A program made the translations under genes and the position numbers. Under the pieces are notes generated by a model. The model saw only the letters and a program-made list of their open reading frames with translations. It made no database searches and was not told the DNA's origin. This document shows positions 18,160-27,624 of a stretch of 53,608 nt of DNA, piece by piece (position 1 is the first letter of the stretch; each line of letters begins with the position of its first letter). Source of the DNA: Hyphomicrobiales bacterium. Its GTDB lineage: Bacteria; Pseudomonadota; Alphaproteobacteria; Rhizobiales; Rhizobiaceae. Where the stretch lies: contig PAPH01000029.1 in assembly GCA_002709005.1 (NCBI GenBank), forward strand, positions 1 to 53,608. Reading direction: 5' to 3'.

Positions 18160-19470
18160 ATGGCAAAGGTCACGATCAAGCTTCCCGACGTGGGTGAAGG
18201 CATCGCCGAGGCCGAACTGACCGAATGGGCGGTCAAGGTCGGTGACGAGATCCAGGAAGACGATGTGCTCGGCACCGTGATGACCGACAAGGCCGCCGTC
18301 GAGGTCCCGTCGTCCGTCTCCGGCAAGGTCGTCTGGCTCGCCGGCGAACCGGGCGACACGCTGGCGATCGGCTCGAAATTCGTCGAGATCGAAACCTCCG
18401 ACGAGGAGGCCGCCGCCGCTGAAGAACGCATGGCCGAGAAAGAGAGCGAGGAACCCGCGGAGAGCCCGGAAAAGCCTGCCGAAAGCGAGGAGCCCAAACT
18501 CGACAAGGCGGAAAAGCATGCCCCCGCAGCGGCTTCATCCAAGCCCGAAACATCGTCCGTTCCAGCAAAACCCCGCACCACGCCGCTCGCGAGCGGCGAC
18601 CGGCCGCTGGCTTCGCCCGCCGTCCGTCAGCGTGCCCGTGATGCCGGCATCGATCTGCGGCTCGTCGCCGGTTCCGGCCCGGCGGGACGGATCAGTCATG
18701 CGGATCTCGACGCCTGGATCGCCCAGCCGCAGACCGCCGGCTTCGGCAGTGGACGCCCGAACGTTCAACGCTCCGATGAGGACGTCAAGGTCATTGGCAT
18801 GCGCAAGCGCATCGCCGAGAAGATGAGCATCTCGGCAAGCCGCATTCCCCATATCACCATCGTCGAGGAAATCGACGTTACAGATCTGGAAGCGCTGCGG
18901 GAAAAGCTGAATGCCCAGCACGCGAAGGAGCGCGGCAAGCTCACCATCCTGCCCTTCCTCGTGCGCGCGATCTGCAAAGCGGTCGCCGAGCAGCCCGGCC
19001 TCAACGCCACCTTCGACGACGAGGCAGGCGTGATTCATCAATCCGGCGCCGTCCATGTCGGCATCGCCACCCAGACGCCGAACGGCCTCACGGTCCCGGT
19101 GGTGCGCAATGCCGAGACGATGAGCCTGTGGGACACCGCCGGCGAGATCGTGCGGCTCGCCGAGGCCGCCCGCTCCGGCAAGGCCAAGCGCGAGGAACTG
19201 TCGGGATCGACCATCTCCATCACCTCGCTCGGCCCCCTCGGCGCCATCGCCACAACGCCGATCATCAACCATCCGGAGGTCGCTATCGTCGGCGTCAACA
19301 AGATGGCGATGCGGCCCGTCTGGGACGGTCAGGACTTCGTGCCGCGCAAGATCATGAACCTCTCCTCCTCCTTCGACCACCGGGTGATCGACGGCTGGGA
19401 TGCGGCGGTCTTCGTCCGCAAGCTCAAGGACCTGATCGAAACACCCGCCCTTCTCTTCATCGACGCCTAG
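18160..19470 (+). CDS. bkdB: Branched-chain dihydrolipoyl acyltransferase (E2)
   Basis: 436 aa core subunit that transfers the acyl group to CoA. Domains: lipoyl domain 1-80 with lipoylated Lys44 in MTDKAAVEV; an acidic Glu/Pro/Ala-rich linker (about 82-145); the E3/E1-binding domain 150-187 (ASPAVRQRARDAGIDL...GRISHADLDAW); catalytic domain from about 205, ending with the acyltransferase signature DHRVIDG (His about 407). One lipoyl domain is present. It starts three bases after the E1 beta stop with a GAGAG ribosome site. Confidence 0.96.
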   Translation: MAKVTIKLPDVGEGIAEAELTEWAVKVGDEIQEDDVLGTVMTDKAAVEVPSSVSGKVVWLAGEPGDTLAIGSKFVEIETSDEEAAAAEERMAEKESEEPAESPEKPAESEEPKLDKAEKHAPAAASSKPETSSVPAKPRTTPLASGDRPLASPAVRQRARDAGIDLRLVAGSGPAGRISHADLDAWIAQPQTAGFGSGRPNVQRSDEDVKVIGMRKRIAEKMSISASRIPHITIVEEIDVTDLEALREKLNAQHAKERGKLTILPFLVRAICKAVAEQPGLNATFDDEAGVIHQSGAVHVGIATQTPNGLTVPVVRNAETMSLWDTAGEIVRLAEAARSGKAKREELSGSTISITSLGPLGAIATTPIINHPEVAIVGVNKMAMRPVWDGQDFVPRKIMNLSSSFDHRVIDGWDAAVFVRKLKDLIETPALLFIDA

Positions 19471-19486
19471 CAGGAAAGGAACGATC

Positions 19487-20878
19487 ATGGAAAACCTCAC
19501 CTGCAAGCTTCTCGTCATCGGCGGCGGCCCCGGCGGCTATGTCTGCGCCATCCGCGCGGCCCAGCTTGGCATCGAGACGATCATTGTCGAGGAACGCGCC
19601 TATGGCGGCACCTGCCTCACCGTCGGCTGCATTCCGTCCAAGGCGCTGATCCATGCCGCCGACGAATTCGCTCGACTGACGAGCTATGCCGAGGGCAAGT
19701 CCGCGCTCGGAATTTCCGCGAAGAATCCATCAATGGATTTCCCCAAAACGCTCGCCTGGAAGGACGGCATCGTCGACCGGCTGACCGGCGGCGTGAAGGG
19801 GCTTCTGAAGAAGGCCGGCGCGAAGGCTATTGAGGGAACGGCCACTTTCATCGACGGCAAGACGGTGCGCGTCGAAAGTAACGACGCGAGCTACGAGATC
19901 GCGGCGGAAAACGTGGTGATCGCCACCGGCTCGGAGCCGGTCGAACTCCCCTTCCTTCCCTTCGGCGATACGGTGATCGATTCAACCGGAGCGCTGGCGC
20001 TCCCGAAAATCCCCGAGCGGCTGGCGATTGTCGGCGGCGGCTATATCGGGCTCGAGATCGGCACCGCCTATGCCAAGCTCGGTTCCGACGTCACCATCGT
20101 GGAAGCCGAGAAGCGCATACTGCCGCAATATGATGTCGCTCTCACCAAACCCGTGCTCAAATCGCTCGCCGATTTCGGCGTGACCGTGATGACGGAGACC
20201 AAGGCCAAGGGGCTCGCAAGCAAGGGTCTGGAAGTCGAGAAATCAGATGGCAGCGCCGAGGTGGTGGCCGCCGAGCGCATTCTCGTGACCGTTGGCCGCC
20301 GTCCGCGCTCGAAGGGCGCCGGCATCCCCGATCTCGATCTGACGATGGACCGAAACTTCATCGCCATCGACAGCCAGTGCCGCACCTCGATGCGCGGGAT
20401 CTATGCCATCGGCGACGTCACCGGCGAACCCATGCTCGCCCACCGCGCCATGGCGCAGGGCGAGATGGTGGCCGAGATCGTGGCGGGCGGAAAACGTGAA
20501 TGGGACAAGGTGGCCATCCCCGCCGTCTGCTTCACCGAACCGGAAATCGTCACCTGCGGCCTCTCGCCGGAGGAGGCCAAGGCGCGCGACATCGACGTCA
20601 TCACCGGCCAGTTCCCGTTCACCGCCAACGGCCGCGCCATGACGATGGAGAGCGAGGCGGGCTTCGTGCGCGTCGTCGCGCGCGAGAAGGATCACGTCAT
20701 CCTCGGCATCCAGGCGGTCGGCCGCGGCGTCGCCGAACTCTCGGCCGCCTTCGCGCTGGCGCTCGAGATGGGCGCGCGGCTTGAGGACATCGCCGGCACC
20801 ATCCACGCGCATCCGACCCAGAGCGAAGGTTTCCTGGAAGCCGCGCTATCAGCGCTGGGCCACGCGCTGCACATCTGA
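19487..20878 (+). CDS. lpdV: Dihydrolipoyl dehydrogenase (E3) of the BCKDH complex
   Basis: 463 aa FAD- and NAD-dependent flavoprotein that reoxidises lipoamide. FAD site IGGGPGGYVCAIRAAQLG near residue 10; redox disulfide C43-C48 in GGTCLTVGCIPSKALIHAA; NAD site IVGGGYIGLEIGTAYAKLG; the C-terminal HAHPTQSEGF carries the catalytic His-Glu pair of the partner subunit. AGGAAAGG precedes the ATG. It is the last gene of the bkd operon, nine bases from the convergent DUF3422 gene. Confidence 0.96.
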   Translation: MENLTCKLLVIGGGPGGYVCAIRAAQLGIETIIVEERAYGGTCLTVGCIPSKALIHAADEFARLTSYAEGKSALGISAKNPSMDFPKTLAWKDGIVDRLTGGVKGLLKKAGAKAIEGTATFIDGKTVRVESNDASYEIAAENVVIATGSEPVELPFLPFGDTVIDSTGALALPKIPERLAIVGGGYIGLEIGTAYAKLGSDVTIVEAEKRILPQYDVALTKPVLKSLADFGVTVMTETKAKGLASKGLEVEKSDGSAEVVAAERILVTVGRRPRSKGAGIPDLDLTMDRNFIAIDSQCRTSMRGIYAIGDVTGEPMLAHRAMAQGEMVAEIVAGGKREWDKVAIPAVCFTEPEIVTCGLSPEEAKARDIDVITGQFPFTANGRAMTMESEAGFVRVVAREKDHVILGIQAVGRGVAELSAAFALALEMGARLEDIAGTIHAHPTQSEGFLEAALSALGHALHI

Positions 20879-20887
20879 ACGGAAACA

Positions 20888-22168
20888 CTAGTCGAGTTCC
20901 TCGTCGTCGATGGCGTGGTGGCTGCGGATGGAGCGCACTACGAGCCAGGTCGACACCAGGGCCACGGGTACGAACAGCCCTGTGAGCAGGCCCGCCGAGA
21001 TCGCCGGAAATTCGTGCTCGACGGACTTGGCCAGATAGCCGAAAAGTCCGACCACATAATAGCTGATGGCCGCGACAGAGAGACCTTCGACGGTCTGCTG
21101 CAGTCTCAGTTGCAGTTTGACCCGCCGGTTCATCGATTTCAGCAGCGCCGAATTCTGCCGTTCGAGCTCGACGTCGATCCAGCTTCGAATCAGCGTGGTG
21201 GCGCGCGCCAGCTTGCGCGAAAGGTTGGCTTGCCGCTCCTCCATCGACTGGCAGGTGCGCATTGCCGGCCCCAGCCGCTTGTCGAGAAAACTGCCGAGCG
21301 TCTCGTGGCCGGGCGCCGGCGTCTCGCCGAGGGCCGCGATGCGCTCGCGGACGATCGCGTAATAGGCCCGGCTCGCTCCGAAACGGTAGAGACTGAGCGC
21401 CGCGCTCGCCTCGAGTTCCGCGGCAAGTGCGGTGACCTGGGCAAGCAGTTCGTCGGCCTGGTCGCGGGCCCGGCCCTTCATGTCCTGTGTTATCGCCGTC
21501 AGACGGTCTTCCATCCGTCGTGTGTCCGGCGACAGCGAGCGGGCAAGCGACAGGCCCAGCGTGGCGAGCGTCCGGTAGGTCTCGATATCGATGAGGCGCT
21601 GGCAGAGCGCGCCGCGCACCCCGTCGGACATGCCCCGGTCGATGACGAGAATGCGGGTCAGCCCGTCGCCGTCCTGGCGGAAATCGGTGATCACGGTCGC
21701 CCTGGTCGCAGGCAGGTCGCTCATCGTCACGCTGACCGGATCGAAACCGGCGAGCAGTTCGTCCGGCTCGCGGCTTTCGTGCCGCACCTCGATCCGCACG
21801 CCGGAGATGAAAGAACCGGGCGCGTTGAACTGGTCGCCGAAGGGGTGGCTGTTGATCGGTGCGCCGAACTCCTTCGGTGCCGGGCAGTCCCAAAGATAGG
21901 TGGAGAATTCCGTATGCCGCTCCCAGCGCAAACGCCCCGGCCCCCAGTCCATGATCACGTGCTGGGCGTCGCGCGCAGGCGCAGCGATGCCCCGCTGAAG
22001 CGAAAGTTCCGAGAGAACCGCATGATCGACCGGAGAACCGCCCTCGGTGAGGAAGGCGAGCTGGATGATCGCCCGGTCGGGACCGACGGGAAGATGCGGC
22101 CGGGCATGGATCTCGCCCAGCGCCTCGGCGCGCCCCTGCGCCAACGGAAAGGAAAACGTGCCCTGCAT
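20888..22168 (-). CDS. DUF3422-family membrane-anchored protein
   Basis: 426 aa. N-terminal FSFPLAQGRAEALGEIHARPH and HVIMDWGPGRLRWERHTEF are the DUF3422 hallmarks. A long helical middle part is followed by two hydrophobic C-terminal segments (LSVAAISYYVVGLFGYLAK; ISAGLLTGLFVPVALVSTWL) and an acidic tail. Topology suggests a cytoplasmic domain anchored at the C-terminus. The ATG at 22168 is preferred over a GTG eight codons upstream. Function is unknown. It lies downstream of the TRAP operon on the same strand. Confidence 0.85.
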   Translation of the reverse strand: MQGTFSFPLAQGRAEALGEIHARPHLPVGPDRAIIQLAFLTEGGSPVDHAVLSELSLQRGIAAPARDAQHVIMDWGPGRLRWERHTEFSTYLWDCPAPKEFGAPINSHPFGDQFNAPGSFISGVRIEVRHESREPDELLAGFDPVSVTMSDLPATRATVITDFRQDGDGLTRILVIDRGMSDGVRGALCQRLIDIETYRTLATLGLSLARSLSPDTRRMEDRLTAITQDMKGRARDQADELLAQVTALAAELEASAALSLYRFGASRAYYAIVRERIAALGETPAPGHETLGSFLDKRLGPAMRTCQSMEERQANLSRKLARATTLIRSWIDVELERQNSALLKSMNRRVKLQLRLQQTVEGLSVAAISYYVVGLFGYLAKSVEHEFPAISAGLLTGLFVPVALVSTWLVVRSIRSHHAIDDEELD

Positions 22169-22290
22169 TGTTCGTGATTTCCCCCGCCTCACTCGAACTC
22201 CGGCGGATCAGGTAGCGGCAAAAGGCGCGTTTGTCGCCATGTAAATCTGACGCAAGGTCAGCCCTTTGACGCGACAAGACCAGAATTTGA

Positions 22291-22668
22291 TCAATCGGCG
22301 GGCTCGTCGCAGGACCAGAGACGGGCCTCCTCGCCCGCCTTCGCGCCCAGTTGCATGCAACCGCCCTCGTGGCAAAGCTCCCAGGCGGAGACCGTGGCGC
22401 CACTGGCGGCGAGCCGCATCTCCCGCTGCGGAGGAAGCTGCGGCGTCCAGACCCACCAGCCGTCCTCGAGCCGGGCATCTGTACCCGGCTCCATGCCCGC
22501 GCCCGATCCCTTCACCCGCGCTTGGGCGAGAACCAGCGCATTGCCGCGGATCGTCCAGTCCTCCCGCCATTCGGTCTTTTCCACCGAATGCACCCAGGAG
22601 AGGCTGAAGGCGGTGGCGGCGATGAAGGCGGTCTTTGCCGCCGTCGCGACACAGAGCCCGACTGGCAT
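22291..22668 (-). CDS. DUF1850-family protein, TRAP-associated
   Basis: 125 aa with an N-terminal signal or anchor (VGLCVATAAKTAFIAATAF). The family pattern is SLSWVHSVEKTEWREDWTIRG plus MEPGTDARLEDGWWVW. Its ATG overlaps the TRAP permease stop by one base (TGATG), so it belongs to the transporter operon. DUF1850 genes regularly accompany TAXI-type TRAP permeases; a periplasmic accessory role is inferred from that association. Confidence 0.85.
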   Translation of the reverse strand: MPVGLCVATAAKTAFIAATAFSLSWVHSVEKTEWREDWTIRGNALVLAQARVKGSGAGMEPGTDARLEDGWWVWTPQLPPQREMRLAASGATVSAWELCHEGGCMQLGAKAGEEARLWSCDEPAD

Positions 22669-24830
22669 CAGGCCGCTTTCGCGGAGGCGGTCCGCAATTC
22701 CCGCCAGAGCAGGAATCCAAACACCGCGAAGAGAGCGAAACCGATCTCGTCGGTAACCGGCAGCGCCGCAATCAGCGTGAAGGCGGCGACCATCGCGAGG
22801 ACGCGCATCGGCCAGCCGAGCGGCCGCCCGAGATAGCCGATGACGGCAGCGCCCCAGAGTCCGATGGCGATGACGGCCTTGACGATGATGTAGAAAACAG
22901 CCGGCAGATAGCCGATCGATTGGGCGAGCGCTCCGCCATCCTGCAGCATCAATGCCGGCGTGTAGACCGCCATGTAGGGGATCACGAACCCGGCGGCGGC
23001 CACCTTCACCGCCTCCAGCGAGATCTTCAGCCCGCTCGCTCGCGCGATCGGGGCTGCGGCGAAACAGGCGAGCGCCACCGGCGGTGTCAGATCGGCGAGG
23101 ATGCCGAAATAGAAGACGAACATGTGGCTGACGAGCAGCGGGACGCCGAGTTCCAGAAGCGCCGGCCCGGCAATGGCCGAGGTGATGATGTAGTTCGGGA
23201 TTGTCGGGATGCCCATGCCGAGCAGGATGCAGGTGAACATCGTCAAGACGAGCGACAGGAGCAGGCTCTTGTCGCCGACCGAGACGATGAACTGCCCGAA
23301 GGTGTTGGCCGCGCCCGTGAGCGTCATGGTGCCGATGATCACGCCGACAATCGCGCAGGCGACACCAACGGGCAGCGCGGTCTTCGCGCCTTCGGCCAGC
23401 GAATCCCGGCAGAGCGCCAGTGTCTCCCGCCCGCCCTTCGACAACAGGCTCCAGGCGATCAGCACCACCATGCCGACGACGATGACGTGAATGCCGAATT
23501 CGAAGAAGGCCGCGCCGGTGACGCCGAGACCGATCCAGAAGATCGTCCGGATGACGCCGGCCGGCAGACCGAGCGCGATGGAACTGCCGAGGATCAGGAG
23601 CACGGTGAGCGCCAGGCCGATCGTCCCGGCGAAAAGCGGCGTGTAGCCGGAAAACAGCAGATAGACCAGCGCACCGAGCGGCAGCAGCAGGTACCATTTT
23701 TCCTTCAGCGCCTGCAGCGGCGACGGCAACTCGTCCTTCGACAGGCCCGAAAGCCCGTATTTGCCGGCTTCCAGGTGCACCATCCAGAAGGTGGAGGCGA
23801 AATAGAGAAGCGCGGGGATGATCGCCGCCTTGACCACCTCGTGATACTCGACGCCGAGCGTCTCGGCCATGATGAAGGCGACCGCCCCCATCACCGGCGG
23901 CATGATCTGCCCGCCCATCGAGGAGGTGGATTCCCCCCCGCCGGCGAATTCCGGGCGGTAACCGAAACGCTTCATCAGCGGAATGGTGAACTGGCCCGTC
24001 GTCACGACGTTGGCGACGCCTGAACCCGAGATCGTGCCCATAAGACCCGACGAGATCACCGAGACCTTGGCTGCCCCACCCTTCTTGTGGCCGACGAAGC
24101 CGAGCGACACGTCGGTGAACAGCTTGATCATGCCGGCCCGTTCGAGAAACGAGCCGAAGAGAATGAACAGGAATATGTAGGTCGACGAGACGTAGATCGG
24201 AATGCCGTAGATGCCTTCCGTCCCGAAGGTCATGTGATCGATAACTTGCGAGAAATCGTAGCCGCGGTGATTGAGCGGCGACGGCAGATATTCGCCGAAA
24301 AGGCAGTAGGCGAGAAAGATGCAGGAAATGATCGGCAGCGCCGGCCCCATGACGATCCAGCCCGCCGCGAAGACCGTGACGAGCGTGATGACGCCGATCA
24401 CCATGTCGCGCGGCAGCGGATCGCCCGCCCGCAGCAGGAGTTCGGTATATTGCTGCCACTGATAGAGCGCGACGAAGACCGCAAGCCCCGCGAACAGCCA
24501 GGCCAGCACCTTGCGCGCGGTCCCTCCCTTCGCCATCGCGACCAGCGGAAACGCCAGAAGAAGCAGAAAGCCGACATGGAAGGCGCGGATCACCTGGCTC
24601 GGAAAGTCGATCAGGTGCGCGGCCGTCGCGATCTGGAAGGCGGAGAAGACAACCGCGATCCAGAACAGGAGGCGCCCTTCGAAGCCGGGGGGAAAATCGT
24701 CGGCGAGCGGATCGTGGAAATCGATCTCGCGGCCGTCATCATGGGCCCGCAAGGCAATATCAGCCGGCATCAAACCACTCCGATAATACGAAGGATCATC
24801 CAGGCGGAAGCCATGCTCCCGCCCGGTCAT
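22668..24830 (-). CDS. TRAP transporter permease, fused small and large subunits
   Basis: 720 aa inner-membrane secondary transporter of the TAXI class, with 4-TM and 12-TM parts in one chain. Landmarks: GTISGSGVANVVTTGQFTIPLMKRFG and GGESTSSMGGQIMPPVMGA, the substrate/ion-coupling loops of the large subunit. A second pseudo-symmetrical half contains GMGIPTIPNYIITSAIAGPAL. Uptake would be sodium- or proton-driven; the substrate is unknown. It lies between the binding-protein gene (14 bp upstream) and DUF1850. Confidence 0.94.
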   Translation of the reverse strand: MTGREHGFRLDDPSYYRSGLMPADIALRAHDDGREIDFHDPLADDFPPGFEGRLLFWIAVVFSAFQIATAAHLIDFPSQVIRAFHVGFLLLLAFPLVAMAKGGTARKVLAWLFAGLAVFVALYQWQQYTELLLRAGDPLPRDMVIGVITLVTVFAAGWIVMGPALPIISCIFLAYCLFGEYLPSPLNHRGYDFSQVIDHMTFGTEGIYGIPIYVSSTYIFLFILFGSFLERAGMIKLFTDVSLGFVGHKKGGAAKVSVISSGLMGTISGSGVANVVTTGQFTIPLMKRFGYRPEFAGGGESTSSMGGQIMPPVMGAVAFIMAETLGVEYHEVVKAAIIPALLYFASTFWMVHLEAGKYGLSGLSKDELPSPLQALKEKWYLLLPLGALVYLLFSGYTPLFAGTIGLALTVLLILGSSIALGLPAGVIRTIFWIGLGVTGAAFFEFGIHVIVVGMVVLIAWSLLSKGGRETLALCRDSLAEGAKTALPVGVACAIVGVIIGTMTLTGAANTFGQFIVSVGDKSLLLSLVLTMFTCILLGMGIPTIPNYIITSAIAGPALLELGVPLLVSHMFVFYFGILADLTPPVALACFAAAPIARASGLKISLEAVKVAAAGFVIPYMAVYTPALMLQDGGALAQSIGYLPAVFYIIVKAVIAIGLWGAAVIGYLGRPLGWPMRVLAMVAAFTLIAALPVTDEIGFALFAVFGFLLWRELRTASAKAA

Positions 24831-24844
24831 TCAGCCCTTGCGGC

Positions 24845-25801
24845 CTATTTCATGCCCTTTTCGGCATAGTATTTTTCGGCCCCCGGATGGAGCGGAAGCG
24901 GCATGCCGTTGAGCGCGTTCTCGAGCTTGATCTTCGATGCCGCGTTGTGGGCGGCCGCGAGTTCGTCGAGGTTCTCGAAGAGCTGCTTCGTCATCTCGTA
25001 GGCGATCTCCTCCGGCACGTCCGAATTGGTAATGAGGAAGTTGACGACGGCCACCGTCTGCACGTCCGCGTCCTGCCCCTCATAGGTCCCCGCCGGAATG
25101 GTTTCGCTGACATAGGGCGCGCCGAGCTGGCCGGCGATATCTTCCGGCACCGCCACCATCTGGATGTCGACAGAAGTCGCCAGATCCTTGATCGAGGCCA
25201 CGCCGAGGCCGGCAGATTGCAGCGTCGCGTCAAGCTGGCGGTTCTTGATCAGTTCGACGGATTCGGCGAACGGCAGATATTCGGTTTTCTCGAAATCGTC
25301 GTAGCTCATACCCGCGGTCTCGAAAATCTTGCGGGCATTGAGCTCGGTACCGGACTTCGCCGCGCCCACCGAGACGCGCTTGCCCTTGAGGTCGGCGAGC
25401 GTCTTGATGCCGCTTTCCTTCGAAGCGACGATCTGGATGAAATTGGGATAGATCGCCGCGATCCCGCGCAGCTTGTCGAGCGGCGCCTTGAAGCCGGCTT
25501 CCGCGTCGCCCTCAACGGCGAGCTTGACAGAATCCCCCAGCGAGAAGCCGATTTCGCCCTTGCCCTGCTGCAACAGGTTGAGGTTTTCCACCGACGCCTT
25601 GGTCGACTGGACCTGCGTGCGCACGTCCGGAATTTTCTCGGCATAGATTTTCGAAAGGCCGACGCCGAGCGGATAGTAGACGCCTGACTGGCCGCCGGTG
25701 AGCACGTTGATGAACTGCTCGGCCTTGGCGGGCACCATGGAAAATGCCACGGCGCCTGCCGCGGCAAGTCCGATGAAAGCTCTGCGCTGGAAAAATGCCA
25801 T
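24845..25801 (-). CDS. TAXI-family TRAP solute-binding protein
   Basis: 318 aa periplasmic receptor for the fused TRAP permease. The ATG at 25801 has GGAGGAG upstream and a signal peptide (MAFFQRRAFIGLAAAGAVAFSMVPAKA). TAXI landmarks: FINVLTGGQSGVYYPLGVGLSKIY, LADLKGKRVSVGAAKSGTELNAR and the mature C-terminal HPGAEKYYAEKG. First gene of the transporter operon; the 257-bp region upstream, shared with the divergent nucleotidase-like gene, shows no clear operator. Confidence 0.94.
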   Translation of the reverse strand: MAFFQRRAFIGLAAAGAVAFSMVPAKAEQFINVLTGGQSGVYYPLGVGLSKIYAEKIPDVRTQVQSTKASVENLNLLQQGKGEIGFSLGDSVKLAVEGDAEAGFKAPLDKLRGIAAIYPNFIQIVASKESGIKTLADLKGKRVSVGAAKSGTELNARKIFETAGMSYDDFEKTEYLPFAESVELIKNRQLDATLQSAGLGVASIKDLATSVDIQMVAVPEDIAGQLGAPYVSETIPAGTYEGQDADVQTVAVVNFLITNSDVPEEIAYEMTKQLFENLDELAAAHNAASKIKLENALNGMPLPLHPGAEKYYAEKGMK

Positions 25802-26058
25802 TCTCGATCTCCTCCGGTTCTTTTTGGCGGACATGCCGGTGGGCACATCCTGGCGGGGTACGCCTTTCCGCCACGCTCCCGGTTACTCCTCCCCGGATCG
25901 CGGCGACAAAACGCCTGAGCCGATTGTGGTGAGTTTTCGCCCGCACGCAACCCGAATTTACGAGTGCGGCGGCAAGACTTGCGGGTAATTGATATCGGTG
26001 CAACTGTTTGCTCCGGCCCTGTCTGCATGACCCTGGCAGCCTTCACGCATGGAGAGAG

Positions 26059-27582
26059 ATGATGAAGCCAGTTCACACCCCCGCCTTTCGCACTCTTGTT
26101 TGCGCCAGCGCGCTCGGCGCCGCGATGGTCGCACCGCTGAAGGCGGAAGAGGTGAAACTGACCATTCTCGGCGTCGGCGATGTCTACCAGTTCAACGAGG
26201 TCAAGGGCCGCGGCAGTTTCGCCCGGCTGAATGCGGTGGCCAAGGCCGAAAAGGCCGATAATCCGAATACGCTCTACGTTTTCGACGGCGACATGCTCTC
26301 GCCTTCGATCCTGTCCGGGCTCGACAAGGGACAGAACACCATCGAACTGACGAACGTGGTTCCGTTCGACATCGCGGTACCGGGCAACCACGAGTTCGAT
26401 TTCGGCCCTGAGAATTTCTACGAGAAGATGAAGGCGTCGGACTATCCCTGGGCCGCGATCAACATCACCAATGCCGACGGCTCCGCAGTCGACGGCCTTG
26501 GTGGCGTGATGATGAAGGAGATGGCGGGGCTGAAAATCGCCCTGGTGCCGGTCGCGCAGGATACGACGCCGGAGGTCTCGAGCCCCGGCGATCTGAAATT
26601 CCTGCCCACGGTCGACACCGCGATCGGGGCTGCAGAAAAGGCCCGCGACGACGGCGCCGACCTTGTCATCGGCGTCGTGCAGACGGACATGGCCAACGAC
26701 CGCGAACTGATCGCCAGCCACGCCTTCGACGTCATCATGTCGGGCGACGACCATTCCTACGCAACAGCCTATGACGGCGTGACGGCCTATGTCGAAACCT
26801 CGATGGACGCGCGCTTCCTCTCGCCGCTCGATCTGACCGTCTCGATTGGCGACAAGGACGGCGAGCGGACGATCAGCTGGACGCCCGCGTTCCGCTTCAT
26901 CGATACCGCGACCGTCGAGCCCGATCCCGAAACCCAGAAGATTGTCGACGACTTCCAGAAGAAGCTCGACGACAGTCTCGGCATCGTCATCGGCGCATCC
27001 GAAACCCCGCTCGATTCCCGCCGCAACATCGTGCGCAGCCAGGAATCTGCCATGGGCGACCTGATCGCCGACGCCATGCGCGACGCCTCCGGCGCCGACA
27101 TCGCGATCACCAATGGCGGCGGCATCCGCGCCGACCGCACCTATGATGCCGGCAGCGACCTCACCCGCGGCGACATTCTCGCCGAACTGCCCTTCGGCAA
27201 TGTGACCGTCGTGACCGAGATCCCCGGCAGTCAGGTGCTCGCAGCACTCGAGAACGGCTTCAGCCAGGTCGAGACCGGCGGCGGCCGCTTCCCGCAGGTT
27301 TCAGGCATGGAAATCACCTACGACCCGACCGCGCCGGCGGGTTCGCGCGTCGCCTCCGTCACGATCGGCGGCAAGGAACTCGACCCCGATACCGTCTACA
27401 AGGTCGCCACCAACGACTACATGCTCTCGGGCGGCGACGGCTACGGCGCGCTGGGCGGCGGGAAGGTTCTGGTCAATGCCGGCAACGGCAATCTCATGGC
27501 CAACGACGTGATGGCCTATATCGAGGCCAAGGGCACGGTGTCTCCGGAAGTCGAAGGCCGGATCAGGAAGGTCGGCGAATAG
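26059..27582 (+). CDS. 5'-nucleotidase/metallophosphatase-like periplasmic protein (UshA family, altered metal site)
   Basis: 507 aa with signal peptide (VHTPAFRTLVCASALGAAMVAPLKAEE); GGAGAGAG precedes ATGATG. The N-terminal calcineurin-like domain has FDGDMLSPS and VPGNHEFDFG, and the C-terminal 5'-nucleotidase domain has NGGGIRADRTY and DYMLSGGDGYGAL. Departures: the first motif reads GDVYQ (DxY rather than DxH), the usual histidine before the DxxxD helix is glutamine (VVQTDMANDREL), and the terminal GHxH reads GDDH. Loss of metal ligands could alter specificity or abolish hydrolysis. It appears monocistronic. Confidence 0.85.
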   Translation: MMKPVHTPAFRTLVCASALGAAMVAPLKAEEVKLTILGVGDVYQFNEVKGRGSFARLNAVAKAEKADNPNTLYVFDGDMLSPSILSGLDKGQNTIELTNVVPFDIAVPGNHEFDFGPENFYEKMKASDYPWAAINITNADGSAVDGLGGVMMKEMAGLKIALVPVAQDTTPEVSSPGDLKFLPTVDTAIGAAEKARDDGADLVIGVVQTDMANDRELIASHAFDVIMSGDDHSYATAYDGVTAYVETSMDARFLSPLDLTVSIGDKDGERTISWTPAFRFIDTATVEPDPETQKIVDDFQKKLDDSLGIVIGASETPLDSRRNIVRSQESAMGDLIADAMRDASGADIAITNGGGIRADRTYDAGSDLTRGDILAELPFGNVTVVTEIPGSQVLAALENGFSQVETGGGRFPQVSGMEITYDPTAPAGSRVASVTIGGKELDPDTVYKVATNDYMLSGGDGYGALGGGKVLVNAGNGNLMANDVMAYIEAKGTVSPEVEGRIRKVGE

Positions 27583-27598
27583 GCCGGAAATTCCGACT

Positions 27599-27624
27599 CG
27601 CCTGACGGTCCGCGCCGTCAGGCG
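27599..27624. repeat. Perfect 10-bp hairpin between convergent genes
   Basis: CGCCTGACGG (27599-27608), loop TCCGCG, CCGTCAGGCG (27615-27624). It overlaps the stop codon of the convergent ornithine cyclodeaminase-like gene (27618). No T-run is present on either side, so it may act as a bidirectional 3'-end structure rather than a classical terminator. Confidence 0.5.

Noticed and set aside
22291..24459. Long minus-strand frame of 722 codons overlapping the TRAP permease
   Set aside because: Only its last 125 codons (DUF1850, start 22668) are a recognisable protein; the rest is an alternate frame of the permease gene.
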